In this document: positions 6,753 through 13,373 of the stretch, piece by piece
How the letters are laid out: every line of letters starts with the position of its first letter
Numbering within the stretch: the stretch's first letter is position 1
Assembly: GCA_036386655.1 (NCBI GenBank)
Contig: DASVVG010000041.1
Span: 1 to 17,032, forward strand
Length of the DNA: 17,032 bases
Reading direction: 5' to 3'
From: JAHWJX01 sp036386655
GTDB lineage: Bacteria > Pseudomonadota > Alphaproteobacteria > Caulobacterales > Caulobacteraceae
Notes under the pieces: generated by a model
The model's input: the letters and a program-made list of their open reading frames with translations, nothing else
Told to the model about the DNA's origin: nothing
The model's database searches: none
Position numbers and translations under genes: made by a program

Positions 6753-7611
6753 GCTCGAGCGGCTTCGGCGGATGCACTAGCCAGACCAAGACGAAGCTCA
6801 GCAGCATGAGCAGGTACCAGCTGCCGAACTTGTTCAGCGACACCATCGACCAGGTCTCGCGCTGGCTCGGATAGATCCAGGCGGCGGCGAAGGTGCCCAC
6901 GTTCTCCGCGATCCAGATGAACAGCGCCACGAGGAGGAAGGCCAGCAGCAGCGGCATCGACCGGTGCCGCTCGTCGACGCGGAACCACACCCACGTCCGG
7001 AGGAACAGCACCGCGCTGGCGCCGAACAGCAGCCACCGCACGTCGACCACGTAGTGGTGGGTGAAGAAGTTCACGTAGGCCGCCAACGCCAGCACCGCCG
7101 CGGTCCAGAGCGGCGGGAAGCGCGTGTAGCGCACGTCGAACAGGCGGGTGGCGCGCGCAAGGTAGCTGCCGACGCAGGCGTACATGAAGCCCGAGAACAG
7201 CGGCACGCCGGCGATGCGGATCAGGTTCTCCTCGGGATACGCCCAGGAGCCCTGCTGCGTCTTGAACAGCTCCATGATGGTGCCGACCACGTGGAAGACG
7301 AAGATGACGCCGATCTCCCGCGGCCGCTCGAGGCGGAGCGCGATGAGGCCCGCCTGCAGCGCCAGCGCTGCGATGAACAGGAAGTCGTAACGGGCGAGCG
7401 GTGCGTCGTCGGGATAGAACCAGAAGGTCAGCAGCAGCACGGCCAGCATGGCGCCGCCGAACAGGCAGGCCCACGCCTGCTTCACGCCGAACAGCACGAA
7501 CTCGTAGAGCGCCCAGCGAGCCTTCGAGGGGCGGGCCCAGGCGCGGGCGCGCGCGTCCGCCGAGAAGGTGGCCGCCCTGGCGAGATCGTAGAGGTCCCTG
7601 CGGCCGCCCAC
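6727..7611 (-). CDS. DUF817-family integral membrane protein
   Basis: A 294-residue polytopic inner-membrane protein that I recognise as DUF817 from blocks such as FGVKQAWACLFGG, FKTQQGSWAYPEENL, AGVPLFSGFMYACVGSY and VNFFTHHYVVDVRW. About eight hydrophobic segments are visible (near 46-65, 75-93, 99-115, 131-152, 168-184, 191-210, 219-236 and 264-280). The hydrophilic N-terminus of about 40 residues is Arg/Ala-rich. Conserved acidic, His and aromatic residues inside or next to helices would fit a ligand- or metal-handling role, but no function is established to my knowledge. The start is a GTG at 7611 with AAGG eleven bases upstream. It is divergent from rluD (44-base gap) and overlaps the SMP-30-like gene at its 3' end. 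Confidence 0.88.
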   Translation of the reverse strand: MGGRRDLYDLARAATFSADARARAWARPSKARWALYEFVLFGVKQAWACLFGGAMLAVLLLTFWFYPDDAPLARYDFLFIAALALQAGLIALRLERPREIGVIFVFHVVGTIMELFKTQQGSWAYPEENLIRIAGVPLFSGFMYACVGSYLARATRLFDVRYTRFPPLWTAAVLALAAYVNFFTHHYVVDVRWLLFGASAVLFLRTWVWFRVDERHRSMPLLLAFLLVALFIWIAENVGTFAAAWIYPSQRETWSMVSLNKFGSWYLLMLLSFVLVWLVHPPKPLELSPAAARG

Positions 7612-7655
7612 GGCGCGACCTTGCCGAGCGTCGCCGGAGCGGGCAAGGCGCTCCG
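7612..7655. promoter_or_regulatory. 44-base divergent region with mirrored ribosome binding sites
   Basis: CCTTGCC (7619-7625) and GGCAAGG (7642-7648) form perfect 7-bp inverted arms. Each arm contains the AAGG Shine-Dalgarno core for one of the two divergent genes (DUF817 on the minus strand, rluD on the plus strand). The gap is too short for two complete non-overlapping promoters plus leaders, so promoters must overlap or lie inside the opposite gene. Confidence 0.45.
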
Positions 7656-8651
7656 GTGACCGACGTGCCGGACGACATCGAGGAGGGCGAGGAGCTGGTC
7701 CTCGTCGTCGAGCCCGGCGAGGCGGGCGAGCGGCTCGACAAGGTGCTGGCGGCCAAGGCGAGCGGCCTCTCCCGCGCCCGGCTGCAGGCGCTGATCGCAG
7801 AGGGACGCCTCAGCTTCGAGGACGCGCCGATCGCGGACGCGTCCGGGAAGGCGCGGCCAGGGGAGTACCGGCTGCTGGTGCCGCCGCCGGCGCCCGCGGA
7901 GCCGCTGCCCGAGGCCCTCCCCCTCTCCATCCTCTACGAGGACGCGCACCTGATCGTGCTCGACAAGGCGCCCGGGATGGCGGTGCACCCGGCGCCGGGC
8001 ACGCCGTCGGGCACGCTGGTCAACGCCCTGCTCCACCACGCCGCGGGCTCGCTCTCGGGCGTGGGCGGCGTCGCCCGGCCCGGCATCGTCCACCGGCTCG
8101 ACAAGGACACCTCCGGCGTCATGGTCGCGGCCAAGAGCGACGCGGCGCACCAGGGCCTCGCCGCCCTGTTCGCGCGGCATGACATCGAGCGCGCCTACGT
8201 GGCGCTCACGCGCGGCGCGCCGGAGCCACGGCGCGGCGAGGTGGAGACGCTGATCGGCCGCTCGCCCCACGACCGCAAGAAGATGGCCGTGCTCCGCTCC
8301 GGCGGCCGCCGCGCCCTGACCCGCTACGCGACGGAGGCCGCGTACGGCCCGGCCCAGCGCCCGCTGGCGGCGCGCGTCCAGTGCAGGCTGGAGACCGGCC
8401 GGACGCACCAGATCCGGGTCCACCTCGCCCATCGCGGCGCGCCCTGCCTCGGCGACCCGCTCTACGGCTCCGGCCAGCCCGCCGCGGCCGTCCGCGAGGC
8501 GATCGCAGGCTCCGGGCTGGCGCGGCAGGCGCTGCACGCGGCTATCCTGGGCTTCGTCCACCCCGTCACGGGCGAGCGGCTGCGCTTCGAGACGCCCCTC
8601 CCCGCGGACATGCGCGCACTGGAGGCCGCCCTCTCCCGGCTGGCGGACTAG
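7656..8651 (+). CDS. rluD: RluA/RluD-family ribosomal large subunit pseudouridine synthase
   Basis: Converts specific uridines in 23S rRNA to pseudouridine; RluD-type enzymes act on helix 69 (positions 1911/1915/1917 in E. coli). The 331-residue protein has an N-terminal S4 RNA-binding domain (about 26-62, ERLDKVLAAKASGLSRARLQ) and a catalytic domain with GIVHRLDKDTSG, in which D149 is the catalytic aspartate, followed by RLETGRTHQIRVHL and GDPLYG. The architecture (S4 plus catalytic domain) fits RluC or RluD; RluD is preferred from the overall pattern, but the exact site specificity is inferred. The start is a GTG at 7656 with AAGG at 7645-7648. The stop codon shares CTAG with the stop of the convergent beta-lactamase-fold gene. 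Confidence 0.93.
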   Translation: MTDVPDDIEEGEELVLVVEPGEAGERLDKVLAAKASGLSRARLQALIAEGRLSFEDAPIADASGKARPGEYRLLVPPPAPAEPLPEALPLSILYEDAHLIVLDKAPGMAVHPAPGTPSGTLVNALLHHAAGSLSGVGGVARPGIVHRLDKDTSGVMVAAKSDAAHQGLAALFARHDIERAYVALTRGAPEPRRGEVETLIGRSPHDRKKMAVLRSGGRRALTRYATEAAYGPAQRPLAARVQCRLETGRTHQIRVHLAHRGAPCLGDPLYGSGQPAAAVREAIAGSGLARQALHAAILGFVHPVTGERLRFETPLPADMRALEAALSRLAD

Positions 8652-10048
8652 ACCGCCGCGGCCGCTGCGGCGAGCGCCGCACCTACCGCGGGCCCGCTCT
8701 GCGGGAGGTGTCCGTCGTTGGCCGCGGCGGCGGCCACCACCTCGCGCCCGACCATCGCCTCGGCGTACCAGAGGGTGTTCGATCCATTGTGCCAGAGCAC
8801 GCCCTCGGGCCGCACCATCCAGCCCATGGCGTAGTCGCCCCCGAACGCCGGCGTGTGCAGCACCTTCCAGGTCGCGGGCTTCAGGAAGTCCCCGCGGTCG
8901 CGGTGGGCGGCGAGGTACTTCAGCAGGTCCTGGAGGCTCATGTGCGCCCGGCCGGCCGGGCCGAGGACGGCGGGATTGTCGGTGATCCCCTGCCCCGGCG
9001 GATGCGGCGTCCGCCCGCCGAGCAGGGACGGTGCATGCCCCACCGGCTGGTCCAGCGCCCCGGCCCGGCCCGGCGCGCCGAAGCCGGCGCTGGCGAGGCC
9101 GAGCGGCCGGAATACGTGCGTCCGCACCAACTGCTCCCAAGGCTCGCCGAGCCTAGCCTCGAGTATCGCGGCGGCCGCGACGTAGCCGCTGTTGGAATAG
9201 GTGTAAGCCGCCCCGGCCGCCCCCACCGGCTCTGCGGACAGCGCTTGGCGGACGTAGCGGCGGCGCTCCTCCCGGGGGTCGTCGTTCTCGCGGGCATAAG
9301 CGAGCAGCGAGGGCATAGCGATGTTGGCCGGCAGGCCGGACCGATGGCTCAGCAGATGCCGGAAGGTGACCTCCCGATAGGCGGGCCGCATCTCGGGGGC
9401 GATCTCGGCCAGGCCCGCTCCGACGGTGTCGTCCCAGGCGATCTTCCCGGCGTCCACCAGTCTGCCGATGAGCGTGGCGGTCATCGACTTGGTGATCGAG
9501 CCCAGGTGCCAGATGTCGGTCTCGCGCACGGCGGCGCCGGACCCGGTGCGCCGCTCCCCGTCCACCCAGACGCGGGCCGGGCCCGATCCGCGCGCCGCGG
9601 CCGCCGCCAGCGCGGGGGAGCCCGCCTTGCGCCGCAGCTCGGCCAGTCGCTCGGGCGTGAGCGCCTGCACCGGCGCAGGCGCGGCCGCGACGTCCCCGCG
9701 GGTGAGGACCAGCGGCAGCTCTCCGCCCTGCCGCCAGACGCCTTCGATGCGGTCGGCGCTCACGCGGCGTCCGTCGAACGAGCCCCCGACCGCCGGGACC
9801 TTGACGGTGAGCTGGTCGGGCGCCGCACTGCTCGCCTTCGCCGGGATGGCCTCCCCGCCCTGGTCCAGGCTGCAGAGGCGGGCGCTCCCGTCGGGGTCGA
9901 TCTCCAGGCGAAGCCGCAGTTGCTGCGCTCCGGCGTCCAGTAGGCCGGACCACCGCCCGGCGAAGGCGGCCGCTTGGGCTTTGGCGGCCCGCCAGCCGGC
10001 GAGGCTCAGCAGCGGAGCGGCGAGGAACGAGCGGCGGGGCACGTGCAT
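8648..10048 (-). CDS. Tat-exported serine hydrolase, class C beta-lactamase fold
   Basis: A 466-residue protein. The N-terminus, PRRSFLAAPLLSLAGWRAAKAQA, looks like a twin-arginine signal peptide, so a periplasmic or cell-surface location is expected. Residues about 28-118 form a beta-rich leading region (AFAGRWSGLLDAG...), a domain often seen before this hydrolase type. The catalytic domain carries S184-I-T-K187 (SxxK nucleophile motif), Y284-S-N286 (YxN) and H420-N-G422 (the KTG-equivalent box, as HxG), all in correct order. Such proteins include esterases, D-aminopeptidases and penicillin-binding-like enzymes; a real antibiotic resistance role should not be assumed. AAGG lies a few bases before the ATG at 10048. 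It ends in a four-base CTAG overlap with rluD and is divergent from rpoH. Confidence 0.88.
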   Translation of the reverse strand: MHVPRRSFLAAPLLSLAGWRAAKAQAAAFAGRWSGLLDAGAQQLRLRLEIDPDGSARLCSLDQGGEAIPAKASSAAPDQLTVKVPAVGGSFDGRRVSADRIEGVWRQGGELPLVLTRGDVAAAPAPVQALTPERLAELRRKAGSPALAAAAARGSGPARVWVDGERRTGSGAAVRETDIWHLGSITKSMTATLIGRLVDAGKIAWDDTVGAGLAEIAPEMRPAYREVTFRHLLSHRSGLPANIAMPSLLAYARENDDPREERRRYVRQALSAEPVGAAGAAYTYSNSGYVAAAAILEARLGEPWEQLVRTHVFRPLGLASAGFGAPGRAGALDQPVGHAPSLLGGRTPHPPGQGITDNPAVLGPAGRAHMSLQDLLKYLAAHRDRGDFLKPATWKVLHTPAFGGDYAMGWMVRPEGVLWHNGSNTLWYAEAMVGREVVAAAAANDGHLPQSGPAVGAALAAAAAAV

Positions 10049-10301
10049 GGGGACCTTGGCCGCACCATGTTTCAGCTCTCGGCCCGGCGCAATCGCCCGC
10101 CGGATCGGCCCGTCCTTATCTGCACCAGGGACTGTTCCAGAAGGCTGGACAAATCCCTACCTGTGTGGTAGGAAATCATTTGTTCGTGAGAGGGCTCGCG
10201 GACGCCGAACTTCAGCCCCATCCGGGCTGTTGAATGGGCCTCAGGACGGGACCGCACAGGGCGGTCGGACGTTCCAGACGGCCAGGGGACCGAACGTACA
10301 T
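10049..10301. promoter_or_regulatory. Intergenic region and probable leader upstream of rpoH
   Basis: The longest non-coding stretch in the window. It lies between divergent genes and holds several inverted repeats: CCTACC/GGTAGG (10156-10172) nested within ACAAAT/ATTTGT (10149-10154 and 10178-10183), CAGCCC/GGGCTG (10213-10229) and GACCGC/GCGGTC (10250-10266). CCCCATCC at 10216-10223 resembles the -10 of a sigma-32 promoter, with CTCGCG (10195-10200) 15 bases upstream as a poor -35. In Caulobacter, rpoH is known to be transcribed in part from a sigma-32-type promoter, so autoregulation is plausible here. The rpoH ribosome binding site is AGGGGA at 10284-10289. No small ORF or RNA gene is convincing in this stretch. 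Confidence 0.55.
10146..10186. repeat. Long imperfect hairpin upstream of rpoH
   Basis: An outer helix (ACAAAT 10149-10154 with ATTTGT 10178-10183, extendable by G47-C85 and wobble pairs to 10146 and 10186) encloses a perfect inner helix, CCTACC (10156-10161) with GGTAGG (10167-10172), around the loop TGTGT. One unpaired base (10155) and five (10173-10177) separate the two helices. It is AT-rich relative to its surroundings. It could be an operator between divergent promoters or a structured part of an rpoH leader. Confidence 0.45.
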
Positions 10302-11189
10302 ATGGCTACCAACCCGATGGCCGTCATCTCTCCGGAGGGCGGCCTGTCTCGGTATCTCACCGAGATCCGCAAGTTTCCGATGCTGACCAAGGACGAGGAG
10401 TTCATGCTGGCGAAGCGCTGGCAGGAGCACCAGGACTCTGAGGCGGCGCACAAGATGGTCACGTCGCACCTGCGTCTCGTGGCCAAGATCGCCATGGGCT
10501 ATCGCGGCTACGGCCTGCCGATCGGGGAAGTGATCTCCGAGGGCAACGTCGGCCTGATGCAGTCGGTGAAGAAGTTCGACCCGGACAAGGGCTTCCGCCT
10601 GGCGACCTACGCCATGTGGTGGATCCGGGCCTCGATCCAGGAATACATCCTGCGCAGCTGGTCGCTCGTGAAGATGGGCACCACGGCGGCGCAGAAGAAG
10701 CTGTTCTTCAACCTGCGCAAGGCGAAGAGCCAGATTTCGGCCTTCGAGGAGGGCGACCTCCGTCCCGAACAGGTCGAGCACATCGCCACCCAGCTCGGCG
10801 TCACCCACGCCGAGGTCATCTCGATGAACCGGCGCCTCTCCGGCCCGGACTCTTCGCTGAACGCGCCGCTGCGCTCGGACAGCGAGAGCGAGTGGCAGGA
10901 CTGGCTGCAGGACGACGCCCAGGTCTCCCAGGAGACCGTCGTCGCCGAGAACGAGGAGCGGACCATCCGCATGGGCCTCCTGGAGGAGGCGATGCAGGAG
11001 TTGTCCGACCGCGAGCGGCACATCCTCACGGAGCGCCGCCTGCAGGACAACCCGACCACGCTCGAGGAGCTCGCCGGCCAGTACGGCGTGAGCCGTGAGC
11101 GCGTGCGCCAGATCGAGGTGCGGGCGTTCGAGAAGCTGCAGAAGGCGATGCGCGCGGCCGCGACCGAGCGGAACCTGGTCGACGCCTAG
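10302..11189 (+). CDS. rpoH: RNA polymerase sigma-32 (heat-shock) factor
   Basis: Alternative sigma factor directing RNA polymerase to heat-shock promoters (chaperones, proteases). The 295-residue protein has sigma-70-family region 2 (about 50-120, with HLRLVAKIAMGYRGYGLP, GNVGLMQSVKKFDPDKGFRL and ATYAMWWIRASIQEYI) and the RpoH box QKKLFFNLRK at 131-140. That box is diagnostic for RpoH and is involved in core binding and FtsH/DnaK control. Region 4 carries an HTH, TLEELAGQYGVSRERVRQIE, at about 243-262. The ATG at 10302 follows AGGGGA with suitable spacing. The window also encodes the C-terminal part of FtsH, the protease that degrades RpoH in well-studied bacteria, some 5 kb away. It ends in a CTAG stop overlap with the convergent receiver-domain gene. 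Confidence 0.97.
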   Translation: MATNPMAVISPEGGLSRYLTEIRKFPMLTKDEEFMLAKRWQEHQDSEAAHKMVTSHLRLVAKIAMGYRGYGLPIGEVISEGNVGLMQSVKKFDPDKGFRLATYAMWWIRASIQEYILRSWSLVKMGTTAAQKKLFFNLRKAKSQISAFEEGDLRPEQVEHIATQLGVTHAEVISMNRRLSGPDSSLNAPLRSDSESEWQDWLQDDAQVSQETVVAENEERTIRMGLLEEAMQELSDRERHILTERRLQDNPTTLEELAGQYGVSRERVRQIEVRAFEKLQKAMRAAATERNLVDA

Positions 11190-12007
11190 ACTGCCTTGCT
11201 GTCCAGGGCGTCGGTCGCTTCGGCGGCGGCGCTCGTCAGCGCGGTGAAGGTCGCGCCCAGCGTCTTCACCGGCTTCTCCCCGCGGGCCACGGTGCTGATG
11301 TAGTCGCCCAGCTCCGCCACGGCGTGGACGAGGCGGGGATCCTGTGCGCGCAGCGCCACCTCCGTCAGCGAGTCCAGCTGGGCCCGGATCGAGCGCTCGG
11401 CCTGTTTGGGGTCCTGGTGGGCCTGCAGCAGCGCCGAGCGCAGCACCTTCAGCGCCTCCTGCACCTGCTCGGCCGCGGTCGGGGCGGTGTCGGCGCCGTC
11501 GGCGCGCCGCTTGCGCCGGCCCTTGTACTCGCCGCTGTTGAACCGGCGGCGGTCCGGTCCGACGTAGATCACCGCCTCGACCCAGCTCCGGGGCCGGGTG
11601 GCGACGTTCTCCACCCGCTTGAACAGGTCGCCGGCGCTGAAGGGCTTCTTCAGGAACTCGTGGGCGCCCGCGTCACGGGCCGCCTTGATCTTCTCGGCCG
11701 TGGCCTCCGCGCTGACCACGATGACGGGCGCGCGGCGGCAGGGCAGCGAACTCCGGCGCAGCGCCCGGGTGAACTCCACCCCATCGATGGCGGGGGCGGA
11801 GAGCTCCGTCAGCACCACCTGCGGGTTCAGGCTGTCGATGCTCTGCAACGCGAGGCTCGAGCGGTCGAACACGTCCACGCGGGTGGAGCCCATGGCGCGC
11901 ATCAGCGAGATCATCAGCTCGGAGGACACCGCATAGGGGTCCACCACCACCACGCGCTGGATCAGCGGGGCGAGCTTCTGGAGCCTTTGGGGGTCGGCGT
12001 TGAACAT
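11186..12007 (-). CDS. Receiver-domain protein with Glu in place of the phosphoacceptor Asp
   Basis: A 273-residue protein with an N-terminal response-regulator receiver domain (about 17-135) and a C-terminal region lacking a recognisable DNA-binding domain. Compared with CheY, D23 matches D13, S99 matches T87 and K121 (in KKPF) matches K109, but the phosphorylation site (QVVLTELSAPAIDG) has E68 where D57 is expected, and the acid pair is reduced to one Asp. After the receiver comes a basic stretch, GPDRRRFNSGEYKGRRKRR (150-168), then mainly alpha-helical sequence (about 177-270) that could dimerise or bind a partner. It may be a phosphorylation-independent or constitutively 'on' regulator. 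It starts at an ATG at 12007 without an obvious Shine-Dalgarno, and follows purA after 74 bases on the same strand. Confident about the receiver fold; output unknown. Confidence 0.85.
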   Translation of the reverse strand: MFNADPQRLQKLAPLIQRVVVVDPYAVSSELMISLMRAMGSTRVDVFDRSSLALQSIDSLNPQVVLTELSAPAIDGVEFTRALRRSSLPCRRAPVIVVSAEATAEKIKAARDAGAHEFLKKPFSAGDLFKRVENVATRPRSWVEAVIYVGPDRRRFNSGEYKGRRKRRADGADTAPTAAEQVQEALKVLRSALLQAHQDPKQAERSIRAQLDSLTEVALRAQDPRLVHAVAELGDYISTVARGEKPVKTLGATFTALTSAAAEATDALDSKAV

Positions 12008-12047
12008 GGGCGCTCGGGCGGTCTCGCCGCGATCATCGCCGGATCAG

Positions 12048-12064
12048 GTAAACGCCGCGCTTAC
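12048..12064. promoter_or_regulatory. 17-base near-palindrome upstream of the receiver-domain gene
   Basis: GTAAaCGC-C-GCGcTTAC is symmetric at seven of eight positions around a single central base. It lies in the 74-base gap between the purA stop and the receiver-domain gene start, 41 bases before the ATG. The size and symmetry fit an operator for a dimeric regulator, but a chance match is possible. There is also a CGCTG/CAGCG stem (12064-12068 and 12083-12087) reaching into the purA stop codon, without a U-tract. Confidence 0.3.
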
Positions 12065-12081
12065 GCTGTTCAGCCCCGGAA

Positions 12082-13371
12082 TCAGCGTTGGAAGGGGTCG
12101 CGCATCAGGATGGTGTCGTCGCGCTCCGGGCTGGTCGACAGTAGAGCCACCGGCCGCTCGATCAGCTCCTCGACGCGCCGAACGTACTTCACCGCCGCGC
12201 CCGGCAGGTCGCGCCAGGAGCGGGCGCCCTGGGTGCTGTCGGCCCAGCCCTCCATCTCCTCGTAGACCGGTTCCGCCGCGGCCTGCTCCCGCTGGCCGGC
12301 CGGCAGGTAGTCGAGCACCCGATCGCCGATGCGGTAGCCGGTGCAGACCTTCAGCCGCTCGAACCCGTCCAGCACGTCGAGCTTGGTCAGGGCGATGCCG
12401 TGCGCGCCGTTCACCGCCAGCGACTGGCGCACCAGCACCGCGTCGAACCAGCCGCACCGCCGCGGACGGCCCGTCACCGTGCCGAACTCGCGCCCGCGCT
12501 CGCCGAGCCTGCGGCCCGTCTCGTCGTGCAGCTCGGTGGGGAACGGCCCCTCGCCCACGCGGGTGGTGTAGGCCTTCACGATGCCGAGCACGAAGCCGGC
12601 GGCGCCGGGCCCGAGGCCCGAGCCCGCGGAAGCCTGCCCCGCAACCGTGTTGGAAGACGTCACGTACGGATAGGTGCCGTGGTCGACGTCGAGCAGCGCT
12701 CCCTGCGCACCCTCGAACAGGATCTTCCGGCCGGCCTTCGCCTGCTCGTCCAGCAGCCGCCACACCGGCTGCGCGTACGGGAGCACCTTCGGCGCGAGCG
12801 CCAGCAGTGCGGACAGCAGCTCTGCGGGATCGAACTCGGGTAGTCCCAGCCCCCGGCGCAGCGCGGCGTGGTGCGCCTGAAGGCGGGCGAGCTTCAGCTC
12901 CAGCGCCTCGCGGTCGGCGAGGTCCGCAACCCGAATGGCGCGGCGGCCCACCTTGTCTTCGTAGGCGGGACCGATCCCCCGCCCCGTCGTGCCGATCTTC
13001 GCCGGCCCCGCCTGCGCTTCGCGCGCTGCATCAAGGTCCTTGTGGAAGGGCAGGATCAGGCTCGCATTGTCGGCCAACGCCAGCAGCTCCGGCGTGATGG
13101 CGATCCCCTGCTCGCCGATGCGGGCGATCTCGCCCAGCAGGTGCCAGGGGTCGACGACCACGCCCGGCCCGATCACGGACAGCTTCCCCTGCACCACCCC
13201 GGAGGGCAGCAGCGACAGCTTGTAGACCTGCTCGCCCACCACCAGCGTGTGGCCGGCGTTGTGGCCGCCCTGGAAGCGCACGACCACGTCGGCGCGGTGC
13301 GACAGCCAGTCGACGAGCTTGCCCTTGCCCTCGTCCCCCCACTGCGCGCCGATGACGGTGACGTTGGGCAT
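12082..13371 (-). CDS. purA: Adenylosuccinate synthetase
   Basis: Catalyses GTP-dependent condensation of IMP with aspartate to adenylosuccinate, the first committed step of AMP synthesis; cytosolic homodimer. The 429-residue protein is of normal family length. It has the N-terminal phosphate-binding loop GDEGKGK (12-18) with catalytic D13, and H41 in GGHNAGHTL, numbered exactly as in the E. coli mature enzyme. Further family blocks are GIGPAYEDKVGRRAIRVADL, LFEGAQGALLDVDHGTYPYVTSSN, TRVGEGPFPTEL and TKLDVLDGF. The ATG at 13371 lies two bases after the stop of the phzF-like gene, so it is cotranscribed with it. It appears to be the last gene of the ftsH-folP-thiD cluster. Confidence 0.98.
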   Translation of the reverse strand: MPNVTVIGAQWGDEGKGKLVDWLSHRADVVVRFQGGHNAGHTLVVGEQVYKLSLLPSGVVQGKLSVIGPGVVVDPWHLLGEIARIGEQGIAITPELLALADNASLILPFHKDLDAAREAQAGPAKIGTTGRGIGPAYEDKVGRRAIRVADLADREALELKLARLQAHHAALRRGLGLPEFDPAELLSALLALAPKVLPYAQPVWRLLDEQAKAGRKILFEGAQGALLDVDHGTYPYVTSSNTVAGQASAGSGLGPGAAGFVLGIVKAYTTRVGEGPFPTELHDETGRRLGERGREFGTVTGRPRRCGWFDAVLVRQSLAVNGAHGIALTKLDVLDGFERLKVCTGYRIGDRVLDYLPAGQREQAAAEPVYEEMEGWADSTQGARSWRDLPGAAVKYVRRVEELIERPVALLSTSPERDDTILMRDPFQR

Positions 13372-13373
13372 CG

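Noticed and set aside
8648..10048. Antibiotic-resistance beta-lactamase
   Set aside because: The fold and motifs are shared with esterases and peptidases, the context is core chromosome, and no mobile element is near.
9426..10301. A long N-terminal extension of rpoH
   Set aside because: It runs antisense through the beta-lactamase-fold gene; the RpoH family N-terminus and the Shine-Dalgarno AGGGGA place the start at 10302.
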